Shown: positions 7,061 to 14,280 of the stretch, piece after piece
Layout: each line of letters opens with the position of its first letter
Position numbering within the stretch: position 1 is the first letter of the stretch
NCBI GenBank assembly: GCA_012513235.1
Contig: JAAZCO010000140.1
Location: 1-15,078, forward strand
Reading direction: 5' to 3'
Source of the DNA: Gammaproteobacteria bacterium
GTDB lineage: Bacteria > Pseudomonadota > Gammaproteobacteria > Pseudomonadales > Pseudomonadaceae
Length of the DNA: 15,078 bases
The notes under the pieces: model-generated
What the model was told of the DNA's origin: nothing
What the model saw: only the letters and a program-made list of their open reading frames with translations
Databases searched by the model: none
Made by a program: the position numbers and the translations under genes

Positions 7061-7155
7061 ACCTTGCTAGTGCCGCGACAAGCGCAGCCACAGATGGCGC
7101 AGCGCCCGAATTGCGCCAGGATGGCGCGTTGAGGGAAAAGCGGTACTAGCAAGGT
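7061..7155 (-). repeat. Structured 95-bp intergenic element, copy B (inverted)
   Basis: The ends ACCTTGCTAGTGCCGC (7061-7076) and GCGGTACTAGCAAGGT (7140-7155) are complementary at 15 of 16 positions. Inside are a perfect hairpin GCGCCA (7113-7118) / TGGCGC (7122-7127) and a second hairpin around CAGA (7086-7097). Read on the minus strand it has the same order of parts and the same 95-bp length as copy A. Its core (7077-7108) matches the reverse complement of 6877-6908 at 29 of 32 positions. The terminal and first-hairpin stems differ from copy A yet stay paired. Confidence 0.8.
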
Positions 7156-7217
7156 GCGACACGCGTGCTAGATGTTTGAAGTGTTGCGGATCTAAAGGGC
7201 GCAATACCAAGTGAAAT

Positions 7218-8228
7218 CTACCAACCGACCCCAACACCAATTAAGTAACGACGATCATTTAGGTCGCCGTACTTGCTGGACACTTTATTCCACTCGGCCT
7301 TTAAGGTGAGCGCTGCCCAGCTATTGAGTTTGTAGCGCACGCCAGCTTCGCTATCCAGAATGTAATCAATATCACTGATAAAGGGCGTGCCCACATCACC
7401 TTTGGTGTACAGCTCTAGTGTTTTACCACTGATATAACGGTTGTAATCCCAAGATACGGTGCTGGAGTTAAAGCTCTGTTTTTCACCGCTATCAAATTTG
7501 TATTTGTTATGGTTGAGCAGGCTCGATACAGCTAAAGCACCCAGTTCATTATCCCAAAACTGATAACCCGGTCCCGTACCCATGGTTTGTTGATTACGCA
7601 ATTCTTCAAGACGGTCGTTGGTGTACTTAGCTTTATTTTTCCAGAACCACTGTTCAGTAATAAAGCGGTCAAGGGCGTAGGCTGCATCGAAGCGTTCGGT
7701 TTTTTTAGCCGCGTTTTTGGTTTCGTAGTCGTACTCAGTATCCAGTGCATGACGCCACAAACCATGACGCAGCTCAGTGCTGACATCTAAACTATAATCT
7801 TTAATATCGTTTTCTTTCTTCTTATAGTCCGCAGAAAAACTGACCGTGCCTTTCCAGCGTAAATCTTCAATCACCGGCTTAGGTACCATTAATTGCTTAA
7901 TATCCGCTAGGGCAATAGTTTGCGGGGTATCACCGTTGATCAGTTTGACGCTGCCTTCAGGGCCCGCTCGTAAAGATTTAGAGGTTTGCGTGGTAAATTG
8001 ATCGAGCTTTACCAGTAACGGATGATCCGTTTCCAACGTGGAAATCTTACTCATATTTAACGTGATAGAGCCTGCATAATCAGTCTCCAATAACAGCTTA
8101 CCGTTATCTAAAAGTACAATGCTTCCCGTCATCCGATCACCGTTTTTCAACCACACGGTATCGGCTTGCGCACTCAAAGAAAAAGCTAGACCTGTAACTA
8201 CACAACACACAGCCAAATGACGCATCAT
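7218..8228 (-). CDS. DUF481 (YdiY-like) outer-membrane protein
   Basis: The 336-residue protein has a clear Sec signal peptide: MMRH, a hydrophobic core (about 5-18) and an AQA cleavage site after residue 22. The mature N-terminus starts DTVWLKNGDRMTGSI and has a small beta-rich segment (about 23-115) with repeated KNGD/LDNGKL-type turns. A transmembrane beta-barrel region follows (about 120-336), with alternating polar and aromatic residues such as TVSFSADYKK, LDVSTELRHG and LTLKAEWNKV. The last residue is Trp, as is usual for the BAM recognition signal of outer-membrane proteins. Family members are salt-induced or of unknown role, and no substrate can be named. Two adjacent ATGs (8228 and 8225) are possible starts; the ribosome binding site is weak (GAGCG). 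It is monocistronic and divergent from the ATL gene. Confidence 0.85.
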   Translation of the reverse strand: MMRHLAVCCVVTGLAFSLSAQADTVWLKNGDRMTGSIVLLDNGKLLLETDYAGSITLNMSKISTLETDHPLLVKLDQFTTQTSKSLRAGPEGSVKLINGDTPQTIALADIKQLMVPKPVIEDLRWKGTVSFSADYKKKENDIKDYSLDVSTELRHGLWRHALDTEYDYETKNAAKKTERFDAAYALDRFITEQWFWKNKAKYTNDRLEELRNQQTMGTGPGYQFWDNELGALAVSSLLNHNKYKFDSGEKQSFNSSTVSWDYNRYISGKTLELYTKGDVGTPFISDIDYILDSEAGVRYKLNSWAALTLKAEWNKVSSKYGDLNDRRYLIGVGVGW

Positions 8229-8250
8229 GACACGCTCAAAAAATAGAAAA

Positions 8251-8278
8251 ATGATAAAGTGAATGGCGCATAGTTTAA
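8251..8278 (-). promoter_or_regulatory. Possible sigma70 promoter for the DUF481 gene
   Basis: On the minus strand TTAAAC (8273-8278) and TATCAT (8251-8256) are 16 bases apart. The -10 matches 5 of 6 and the -35 only 3 of 6. The start of transcription would fall near 8244, about 16 bases before the first ATG. Confidence 0.4.
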
Positions 8279-8321
8279 CGCTACATCACAACAGACACAC
8301 AGCTAAAAATAGGGTTCCATT

Positions 8322-8657
8322 ATGGATCAAGAAAATAACCCAACGCTGCGGACCATTTTGTACATTCTGTTGTCAAAAATCCCAGCTGGTAGGTTAGTGA
8401 CCTATGGACAGCTGGCTAAAATGGCTGGTTTTCCGGGAGCGGCACGCGCAGTTGGCGCAACATTAAAACAGTTGCCCAATGACACACAATTGCCTTGGCA
8501 TCGTGTTATAGCCGCCGGTGGACGTTTAAGTTTGCCGGCCAATACAGTGGCTGGAGATGAACAGCGCCAGCGCTTACGTGCAGAAGGCATCTTCATTGAC
8601 AAAGATCGTGTAAAATTAGTCAGTTACCAGTGGCAGCCCGAACAGGTCAACGAGTAG
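8322..8657 (+). CDS. Alkyltransferase-like protein (ATL, MGMT family, Cys replaced by Trp)
   Basis: The 111-residue protein matches the C-terminal DNA-binding domain of O6-alkylguanine alkyltransferases. It has the winged helix with GRLVTYGQLA (23-32, Tyr28 being the phosphate-rotating Tyr), the Arg finger in ARAVG (Arg42) and the active-site motif. That motif reads PWHRVI (58-63), with Trp59 in place of the alkyl-accepting Cys. This is the hallmark of ATL proteins such as E. coli YbaZ and yeast Atl1. They bind O6-alkylguanine without repairing it and hand the lesion to nucleotide excision repair. It is therefore not a broken MGMT. AGGG lies 8 bases before the ATG. The stop is 32 bases before ampG, so cotranscription is likely, though I know of no functional link. 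Confidence 0.93.
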   Translation: MDQENNPTLRTILYILLSKIPAGRLVTYGQLAKMAGFPGAARAVGATLKQLPNDTQLPWHRVIAAGGRLSLPANTVAGDEQRQRLRAEGIFIDKDRVKLVSYQWQPEQVNE

Positions 8658-8689
8658 AGTGCATTATTTACCCATGAAAATAGAACATC

Positions 8690-10237
8690 ATGCCCCAAAA
8701 TAGCTGGCGAACGGCCTTACAGACCTATTCAAATCCTGCCGTATTAGCCTTGTTGCTGTTGGGTTTTGCCGCGGGCTTACCTTATATGTTGGTTTTCTCC
8801 ACCTTGTCGGTGTGGCTGCGCGAAGCCGGTGTCGCGCGAGAAACCATTGGTTATGCCAGTTTAATTGGTTTGGCGTATGCCTTTAAGTGGGTGTGGTCAC
8901 CTTTATTGGATCAGTGGCGCCTACCTTTTCTTGGCCGTTTAGGCCGTCGGCGTTCTTGGCTGGTCTTTTCTCAGGTATTAGTGGCGATTGGTTTGGCGGG
9001 CATGGCCTTAAGTAATCCGCAAAGTCATTTAGCAGTGTTAATTGCTTTAGCTGTTTTAGTGGCCTTCGCTTCCGCCACGCAAGATATTGCGGTGGATGCC
9101 TATCGTTTAGAGATTTTAGATAACACGCGCCAAGCCGCATTAGCAGCCAGTTATATGGCTGGTTATCGAGTGGCGGCCTTGTTAGCCACGGCTGGCGCCT
9201 TGTATTTTGCCGAATGGTTTGGCTCGACTGGGGTGCAATACAGTCATGCGGCTTGGGCCAGTACCTACTTGTTATTTGCTTTGTTAATGTTGCCTGGGTT
9301 GCTGACCACCTTGTGGATGAAAGAGCCCAAGGTGGAGGTGCAAGCTGAAGACGCCATGGTGCGTTACAAGCTCAGTCATCAGTTGATTTCTGTGGTTGTG
9401 CTGATGGTGTTGCTGGTGTCGGTGCCTGCGATGCTGACGCAGTTTTACCAAACTGATTTTCAATCGCTGGTGGCCGGTAGCAGTGGCTTAGATGACCTGT
9501 TCTACAGCGATCGCGCCTTTTTACGTGCGTTGCTATACACCATTTTAACTGTATTTTGCTTGTCGTCATTGGGGCGTAAAGGTTTGGCGCCGGTGTTAAC
9601 TCCGGTCAGTGATTTTGTTGTGCGTTATCGCTGGCAGGCCTTGCTGTTGCTGGGGTTGGTGGCTACCTATCGTATGTCCGATACGGTGATGGGCGTGATG
9701 GCCAATGTGTTTTATATTGACCAAGGTTTTAGCAAAGATCAGATTGCGGGCGTCAGTAAAGTCTTTGGTTTGATTATGACCTTGGCGGGTGCTGGTGTCG
9801 GTGGCTTGTTGATTGTGCGCTTTGGCATTATGCCCATCTTGTTGATTGGCGGTATGACCTCAGCAGCCACTAATCTCATGTTTGTCTTGTTGGCAGGTAT
9901 GGGCGCTGATGTGAATATGTTGATCGTGACGATTTCCTGCGACAACTTTAGTGCAGGACTGGCCACTGCGGCCTTTGTCGCTTATTTATCGAGCCTGACT
10001 AACTTGAGGTTTTCCGCTACCCAATATGCCTTGCTCAGCTCAATTATGTTGCTCTTACCGCGCTTAATTGGTGGTTATTCTGGGGTGATGGTGGATAAGT
10101 TTGGCTATGAGCAGTTCTTCTTAATCAGTGCAATGTTGGGTGTGCCGACTATTATTTTGATTATCTGGCAATGGCGTCTGGATCGTCGTAAAGCTGCAAT
10201 CACTCAGACTGAGGCGTCCAGCACAGAAAACCTCTGA
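8690..10237 (+). CDS. ampG: AmpG-type muropeptide permease (MFS)
   Basis: The 515-residue inner-membrane protein imports GlcNAc-anhydroMurNAc peptides from the periplasm for cell-wall recycling; in species with AmpR and AmpC this controls beta-lactamase induction. Recognisable AmpG sequence is at the N-terminus: NPAVLALLLLGFAAGLPY, STLSVWLREAGV, and the basic loop FLGRLGRRRSW after the third hydrophobic segment, followed by the ATQDIAVDAYRLE motif typical of the family. About twelve or more hydrophobic segments run through the chain, with a less hydrophobic central stretch (about 255-285). The start at 8690 has no good ribosome binding site. A ten-codon reading frame (8674-8703) overlaps it in another frame, so translational coupling is possible. 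It follows the ATL gene by 32 bases. Confidence 0.92.
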   Translation: MPQNSWRTALQTYSNPAVLALLLLGFAAGLPYMLVFSTLSVWLREAGVARETIGYASLIGLAYAFKWVWSPLLDQWRLPFLGRLGRRRSWLVFSQVLVAIGLAGMALSNPQSHLAVLIALAVLVAFASATQDIAVDAYRLEILDNTRQAALAASYMAGYRVAALLATAGALYFAEWFGSTGVQYSHAAWASTYLLFALLMLPGLLTTLWMKEPKVEVQAEDAMVRYKLSHQLISVVVLMVLLVSVPAMLTQFYQTDFQSLVAGSSGLDDLFYSDRAFLRALLYTILTVFCLSSLGRKGLAPVLTPVSDFVVRYRWQALLLLGLVATYRMSDTVMGVMANVFYIDQGFSKDQIAGVSKVFGLIMTLAGAGVGGLLIVRFGIMPILLIGGMTSAATNLMFVLLAGMGADVNMLIVTISCDNFSAGLATAAFVAYLSSLTNLRFSATQYALLSSIMLLLPRLIGGYSGVMVDKFGYEQFFLISAMLGVPTIILIIWQWRLDRRKAAITQTEASSTENL

Positions 10238-10262
10238 TGTATTTTGTTACATGATTCCTGTG

Positions 10263-10299
10263 ATGCACCCTTGAGTTTGACTGTGCTAGGGTGCATTTA
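10263..10299 (+). terminator. Possible terminator between ampG and fxsA
   Basis: ATGCACCCT (10263-10271) pairs perfectly with AGGGTGCAT (10288-10296) around a 16-base loop. Only a short T-run follows (TTTAAT), so termination may be weak. The loop contains TTGACT, a possible -35 for fxsA, but I see no -10 at good spacing. Confidence 0.5.
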
Positions 10300-10331
10300 A
10301 TAACTATCTAGACTAGTAGAAGGTGTAAACC

Positions 10332-10802
10332 ATGCGTGGTTTTTTTGTATTGTTTTTGATTTTCCCCTTATTAGAATTATTTCTGCTGATCCGTGTTGGT
10401 TCAAGTATTGGCGCACTCACGACTTTGTTCTTAGTGTTGGCCAGTGGTGTGATTGGTATTTTGTGCATTCGTTTAGCGGGTTTGACTACGGCTTTAAATG
10501 TGCGTCAGCGTATGGCGCAAGGTGAAGTACCGACTGGCGATATGCTCAATGGCTTCTTATTAGCGATGGGTGGTGTGTTGCTGTTTGTGCCAGGCTTTAT
10601 CAGCGATATCTTAGGTTTAATTTGCTTACTACCTATGACGCGTCACTGGGTCGGGCAGCGTGTCAGTTTGCATATGGCACAAGGCGCGGCACGTTCGCAG
10701 CAGTTTTATACGCAACGCAGCAGTTACACTGAGCGCGAGCAAGCATCTTCAATTCGTCAGTCGCAGACCATTGAAGGTGAGTTTGAGCGTAAAGATCCTT
10801 AA
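10332..10802 (+). CDS. fxsA: FxsA family membrane protein
   Basis: The 156-residue protein starts MRGFFVLFLIFPLLELFLLI, typical of FxsA, with hydrophobic segments at about 2-22, 27-50 and 72-100 and the motif FVPGFISDILGLICLLP. The C-terminal third is hydrophilic and probably cytoplasmic. In E. coli, extra FxsA relieves the exclusion of phage T7 by the F plasmid; its normal function is unknown. AAGG lies just before the ATG. The position directly upstream of groES is a common pseudomonad arrangement, but the groE genes have their own promoter 54 bases after the fxsA stop, so they need not be cotranscribed. Confidence 0.92.
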   Translation: MRGFFVLFLIFPLLELFLLIRVGSSIGALTTLFLVLASGVIGILCIRLAGLTTALNVRQRMAQGEVPTGDMLNGFLLAMGGVLLFVPGFISDILGLICLLPMTRHWVGQRVSLHMAQGAARSQQFYTQRSSYTEREQASSIRQSQTIEGEFERKDP

Positions 10803-10855
10803 GCGCTGATGCACTTGTTTGTTTGTCTGGGGCATAAAAAATATCAAGCCAAGCC

Positions 10856-10881
10856 CTTGAAATCTTTCTATACGCCCATAT
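10856..10881 (+). promoter_or_regulatory. RpoH (sigma32) heat-shock promoter of groES-groEL
   Basis: CTTGAAA (10856-10862) is an exact match to the sigma32 -35 consensus. After 11 bases GCCCATAT (10874-10881) matches the CCCCATNT -10 at 7 of 8 positions. Transcription would start near 10888. A weaker sigma70 promoter could overlap it (TTGAAA, 16 bases, TATATC). No CIRCE element is present, so HrcA control is not indicated. Confidence 0.85.
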
Positions 10882-10918
10882 ATCCCTTGTAAGACAATAT
10901 TCTGCATTAGGCAGATCC

Positions 10919-10989
10919 ATCTCCTGCGCTGTGTGCAGGAGATATACCGGCTTGCCGGATTCAATTAACGTGCCGATGATAATCATCGG
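10919..10989 (+). promoter_or_regulatory. Three hairpins in the groES 5' leader
   Basis: Downstream of the heat-shock promoter the leader can form three successive stems. The first is ATCTCCTGC/GCAGGAGAT (10919-10927 with 10935-10943, 7-base loop). The second is CCGGC/GCCGG (10947-10951 with 10954-10958). The third is CCGATGA/TCATCGG (10973-10979 with 10983-10989, loop TAA). None includes the groES ribosome binding site (GGGAGAGA, 11009-11016), and no T-run follows any of them, so they are not terminators. A role in mRNA stability or temperature sensing is inference. Confidence 0.6.
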
Positions 10990-11022
10990 TTGATGTAACT
11001 AACCCGTTGGGAGAGATCGACA

Positions 11023-11316
11023 ATGAAGCTTCGTCCTCTGCATGACCGTGTGGTAATTCGCCGTAGTGAAGAAGAAACAAAAACAGCTGGCGGCATCGTG
11101 CTACCTGGCTCAGCGGCTGAAAAACCAAACCAAGGCGAAATCATCGCTGTAGGAACTGGTCGCGTTTTAGACAATGGCGATGTGCAAGCACTCGCAGTTA
11201 AGGTCGGTGACAAGGTGGTTTTTGGTCCTTATTCCGGTAGCAACGCTATTAAAATTGATGGTGAAGAACTGCTGGTAATGAGCGAAAGCGAAATTCTCGC
11301 GGTTGTTGAAGCTTAA
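11023..11316 (+). CDS. groES: Co-chaperonin GroES (Cpn10)
   Basis: The 97-residue product has the same length as E. coli GroES and forms the seven-fold lid of the GroEL cage. MKLRPLHDRVVIRR opens the beta-barrel. The mobile loop EEETKTAGGIVLPGSA (about 16-31) carries the IVL tripeptide that binds GroEL. The end SESEILAVVEA is typical. GGGAGAGA lies 6 bases before the ATG. groEL follows after 46 bases in the same operon, driven by the RpoH-type promoter about 140 bases upstream. Confidence 0.98.
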   Translation: MKLRPLHDRVVIRRSEEETKTAGGIVLPGSAAEKPNQGEIIAVGTGRVLDNGDVQALAVKVGDKVVFGPYSGSNAIKIDGEELLVMSESEILAVVEA

Positions 11317-11362
11317 TTTTACCCCCTTTGCGTTAATGACACAGAATTGAGGAATATATTTC

Positions 11363-13000
11363 ATGGCTGCTAAAGAAGTTAAATTCGGCGATTCAGGCCG
11401 TAAAAAAATGTTAGCTGGCGTCAACGTATTAGCTGACGCAGTAAAAGCAACATTAGGCCCTAAGGGTCGCCACGTTGTTTTAGAAAGAAGCTACGGCGCA
11501 CCATCTATCACTAAAGATGGCGTTTCTGTTGCTAAAGAAATTGAGTTGAAAGATCGCTTTGAAAACATGGGTGCACAACTGGTTAAAGACGTAGCTTCTA
11601 AAGCCAACGACGAAGCCGGTGACGGTACCACCACTGCAACAGTACTTGCACAAGCCATCGTTAACGAAGGCTTGAAAGCAGTTGCTGCTGGCATGAATCC
11701 AATGGATCTCAAGCGCGGTATTGATAAAGCAACTGTTGCTATTGTTGAGCAAATCAAACAACTGGCTAAGCCTTGCACTGATAACAAAGCTATTGCGCAG
11801 GTCGGTACTATTTCTGCCAACGCGGATTCTTCTATCGGTGACATCATTGCTAAGGCAATGGAAAAAGTCGGTAAAGAAGGCGTGATCACTGTTGAAGAAG
11901 GTTCAGGCCTGGATAACGAATTGTCTGTAGTAGAAGGCATGCAGTTTGACCGTGGTTACTTGTCTCCTTACTTCATCAACAAGCCAGATACTATGGTTGC
12001 TGAGCTGGAAAGCCCACTGTTGCTGTTGGTTGACAAGAAAATCTCTAACATTCGCGAATTACTGCCAGTACTGGAAGCGGTTGCTAAAGCCGGTCGTCCA
12101 TTGCTGATCGTTGCTGAAGATGTTGAAGGTGAAGCCTTAGCAACATTGGTCGTCAACAACATGCGCGGTATCGTGAAAGTCGCTGCGGTTAAAGCACCAG
12201 GCTTTGGCGATCGTCGTAAAGCGATGCTGCAAGACTTAGCGATCCTGACCGGCGGTACTGTGATTTCTGAAGAAGTAGGCTTGAGCTTAGACACTACAAC
12301 TTTAGAGCACCTAGGTAATGCCAAGCGTGTGATCTTGAATAAAGATAACACCACCATTATTGATGGTTCCGGTGCGCAAGCGGATATCGAAGCACGTGTG
12401 CTGCAGATCCGTAAGCAAATTGAAGAAACCTCTTCAGACTACGACAAAGAAAAACTGCAAGAGCGTCTGGCTAAATTAGCTGGCGGTGTTGCGGTGATCA
12501 AAGTTGGCGCAGCCACTGAAGTTGAAATGAAAGAGAAAAAAGCCCGCGTTGAAGATGCTCTGCATGCAACTCGTGCAGCGGTTGAAGAGGGCGTGGTACC
12601 TGGCGGTGGTGTTGCACTGGTGCGCGCACTGCAAGCGATCTCTGAGCTTAAAGGCGATAACGAAGATCAGAACGTGGGTATTGCTCTACTGCGTCGCGCA
12701 GTTGAAGCACCGCTGCGTCAGATCGTATCGAACGCAGGCGATGAGCCAAGCGTTGTAGTTGATAAAGTTAAGCAAGGCGAAGGTAACTACGGTTACAACG
12801 CAGCAACTGGCGAGTACGGCGATATGATTGCTATGGGTATCTTAGACCCAGCAAAAGTAACCCGTTCAGCGCTACAAGCAGCAGCGTCAATCGCAGGCTT
12901 GATGGTAACGACTGAAGCAATGATCGCTGAAATCAAAGATGACAGCGCACCTGCAATGCCTGATATGGGCGGAATGGGTGGTATGGGAGGGATGATGTAA
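11363..13000 (+). CDS. groEL: Chaperonin GroEL (Cpn60)
   Basis: The 545-residue product forms the double-ring ATP-driven folding chamber of the cytoplasm. ATP-site features are TLGPKGR (30-36), Asp52 in TKDGVSVAKE, and GDGTTTATVLAQ with Asp87; the later catalytic Asp lies in EDALHATRAAVEEG. The apical domain includes YLSPYFIN. The C-terminus ends in the Gly-Met repeat GGMGGMGGMM, usual for proteobacterial GroEL. GAGG before the ATG is the ribosome binding site. Codon use looks typical of a highly expressed gene. It is the single groEL seen here; the sequence shows no signs of a divergent paralogue. Confidence 0.99.
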   Translation: MAAKEVKFGDSGRKKMLAGVNVLADAVKATLGPKGRHVVLERSYGAPSITKDGVSVAKEIELKDRFENMGAQLVKDVASKANDEAGDGTTTATVLAQAIVNEGLKAVAAGMNPMDLKRGIDKATVAIVEQIKQLAKPCTDNKAIAQVGTISANADSSIGDIIAKAMEKVGKEGVITVEEGSGLDNELSVVEGMQFDRGYLSPYFINKPDTMVAELESPLLLLVDKKISNIRELLPVLEAVAKAGRPLLIVAEDVEGEALATLVVNNMRGIVKVAAVKAPGFGDRRKAMLQDLAILTGGTVISEEVGLSLDTTTLEHLGNAKRVILNKDNTTIIDGSGAQADIEARVLQIRKQIEETSSDYDKEKLQERLAKLAGGVAVIKVGAATEVEMKEKKARVEDALHATRAAVEEGVVPGGGVALVRALQAISELKGDNEDQNVGIALLRRAVEAPLRQIVSNAGDEPSVVVDKVKQGEGNYGYNAATGEYGDMIAMGILDPAKVTRSALQAAASIAGLMVTTEAMIAEIKDDSAPAMPDMGGMGGMGGMM

Positions 13001-13036
13001 GGTTTTTTTAACCTAACATCTATCGCTACAGCATCA

Positions 13037-13072
13037 AAAAAGCGGCTACCAAGTGATTGGTAGCCGCTTTTT
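13037..13072. terminator. Bidirectional terminator between groEL and the acyl-CoA dehydrogenase gene
   Basis: AAAAAGCGGCTACC (13037-13050) pairs perfectly with GGTAGCCGCTTTTT (13059-13072) around an 8-base loop. The T-run on the plus strand serves groEL. The A-run on the left becomes a T-run on the minus strand and serves the convergent dehydrogenase gene. Confidence 0.93.
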
Positions 13073-13099
13073 ATTGGGCGGTATAAAAGCTAGAACAAT

Positions 13100-14251
13100 T
13101 TAGAATGCATAGTCAGCCAGTTGACGCGCGATCAGTAAGCGCTGTACTTCACTGGTGCCTTCATAAATTTGTGTGATACGCGCATCGCGGTAATGACGCT
13201 CCACCGCGTAGTCTTCGAGATAACCGTAGCCACCATGAATCTGAATAGCGCTTGAGCAGACTTTTTCGGCCATTTCTGAGGCAAAGAGTTTAGCTTGTGA
13301 GGCTTCAGATAAGCAGGGCAGGCCCGCTGTGCGCAAACGTGCGGCATACAGCATCATATGGCGCGCGGCGTTAATCTGCATATGCATATCGGCCAGCATA
13401 TTGGCAATGCTCTGATGCTCAGCAATGGCTTTGCCAAACTGGACACGCTCACGTGAGTAGGTCAGGGCGGCTTCAAATGCAGCGCGGGCAATACCAATGG
13501 CTTGTGCAGCAATACCTAAGCGACCGCCTTCTAAGCCAGACAGCGCTAGTGCTAAACCTTTACCGCGTGGGCCAAGCATATTTTCTTTAGGAATACGGCA
13601 ATTGACTAAGCTCACCGCGCAAGTGTCCGATGCGCGCAGGCCCATTTTTTGCTCCATGCGCTCTACTTCAAAACCAGGAGTGTTGGTTTCCACTAAAAAC
13701 GCAGATAAACCACGCTTGCCTAATTCTGGATCAGTCACGGCAAAAACAATGGCCAGACCGGCACGTTTAGCATTACTGATAAATTGCTTGCTGCCATTGA
13801 GCACCCAGTGATCACCGTCTTCAACGGCTTTGGTGCGCAGATTGTTGGCTTCTGATCCGGCTTGCGGCTCGGTCAGGCAGAAGCACGACAGCACTTTACC
13901 CGCAGCTAAATCAGGCAGCCATTGTTGTTTTTGTTCTTGCGTGCCCCAGTTCAAAATTGGCGCACAGCCTACGGAGTTGTGAATACTCATTACTGCACCA
14001 GTCGAAGCGCAGCCGGCTGAGATTTCTTCAACCGCCAGTGCGTAGGCGCTGTAGTCGATATAAGAACCGCCCCATTCCTCGGGAACGACCATACCTAAAA
14101 AACCCAGTTCGCCCATTTGCTTGAGCATAGCGTCATCGAGCCAGCCGGCTTTTTCCCACTTTTCTGCGTTGGGTGCCAGTTCTGCTTTAGCAAAATCGCG
14201 AGCCATGTCACGGATCATGCGTTGTTCTTCAGAGAATTCGATATCATGCAT
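13100..14251 (-). CDS. Acyl-CoA dehydrogenase (probably short- or branched-chain)
   Basis: This FAD enzyme of 383 residues introduces a 2,3 double bond into an acyl-CoA and passes electrons to ETF. It has the helical N-domain with EEWGGSYIDY, the beta-domain CFCLTEPQAGSEANN that contacts flavin and substrate, WVLNGSKQFISNA, and HGGYGYLEDYAVERHYRDARI. The catalytic base is Glu364 in IYEGTSE, the position used by short- and medium-chain enzymes and by isobutyryl-CoA dehydrogenase. AAGGA lies 8-9 bases before the ATG. It follows a 3-hydroxyisobutyryl-CoA hydrolase-like gene by 29 bases, which suggests isobutyryl-CoA as substrate in valine breakdown. The exact substrate cannot be settled from sequence alone. 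Confidence 0.93.
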   Translation of the reverse strand: MHDIEFSEEQRMIRDMARDFAKAELAPNAEKWEKAGWLDDAMLKQMGELGFLGMVVPEEWGGSYIDYSAYALAVEEISAGCASTGAVMSIHNSVGCAPILNWGTQEQKQQWLPDLAAGKVLSCFCLTEPQAGSEANNLRTKAVEDGDHWVLNGSKQFISNAKRAGLAIVFAVTDPELGKRGLSAFLVETNTPGFEVERMEQKMGLRASDTCAVSLVNCRIPKENMLGPRGKGLALALSGLEGGRLGIAAQAIGIARAAFEAALTYSRERVQFGKAIAEHQSIANMLADMHMQINAARHMMLYAARLRTAGLPCLSEASQAKLFASEMAEKVCSSAIQIHGGYGYLEDYAVERHYRDARITQIYEGTSEVQRLLIARQLADYAF

Positions 14252-14280
14252 TGTGAGGTTCCTTTAATACACTGGCTGGC

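Larger units (their letters stand above)
6715..7217. other. 503-bp convergent intergenic region
   Basis: The region lies between the 3' ends of the SDR gene and the DUF481 gene. It holds the GAGCAA array, the two structured elements and the short inverted repeat listed separately. No gene could be supported, and I see no classical stem with a T-run for either flanking gene. The structured elements may therefore also serve as 3'-end protectors or terminators; that is inference. Confidence 0.7.

Noticed and set aside
6829..7155. Integron attC sites
   Set aside because: The elements have terminal inverted repeats of suitable length, but the expected GTTRRRY/RYYYAAC core sites are absent at the ends, and no integrase or cassette gene is seen.
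8322..8657. Broken O6-alkylguanine alkyltransferase (pseudogene)
   Set aside because: The Trp in PWHRVI, the intact Tyr and Arg residues and the short length are the normal features of the ATL family.
10803..11022. CIRCE operator upstream of groES
   Set aside because: The TTAGCACTC inverted repeat with a 9-base spacer is absent; the promoter is of the RpoH type.
11480..12357. Long minus-strand frames inside groEL
   Set aside because: These are shadows of a highly biased coding sequence; groEL is intact on the plus strand and the minus frames have no ribosome binding sites or recognisable domains.
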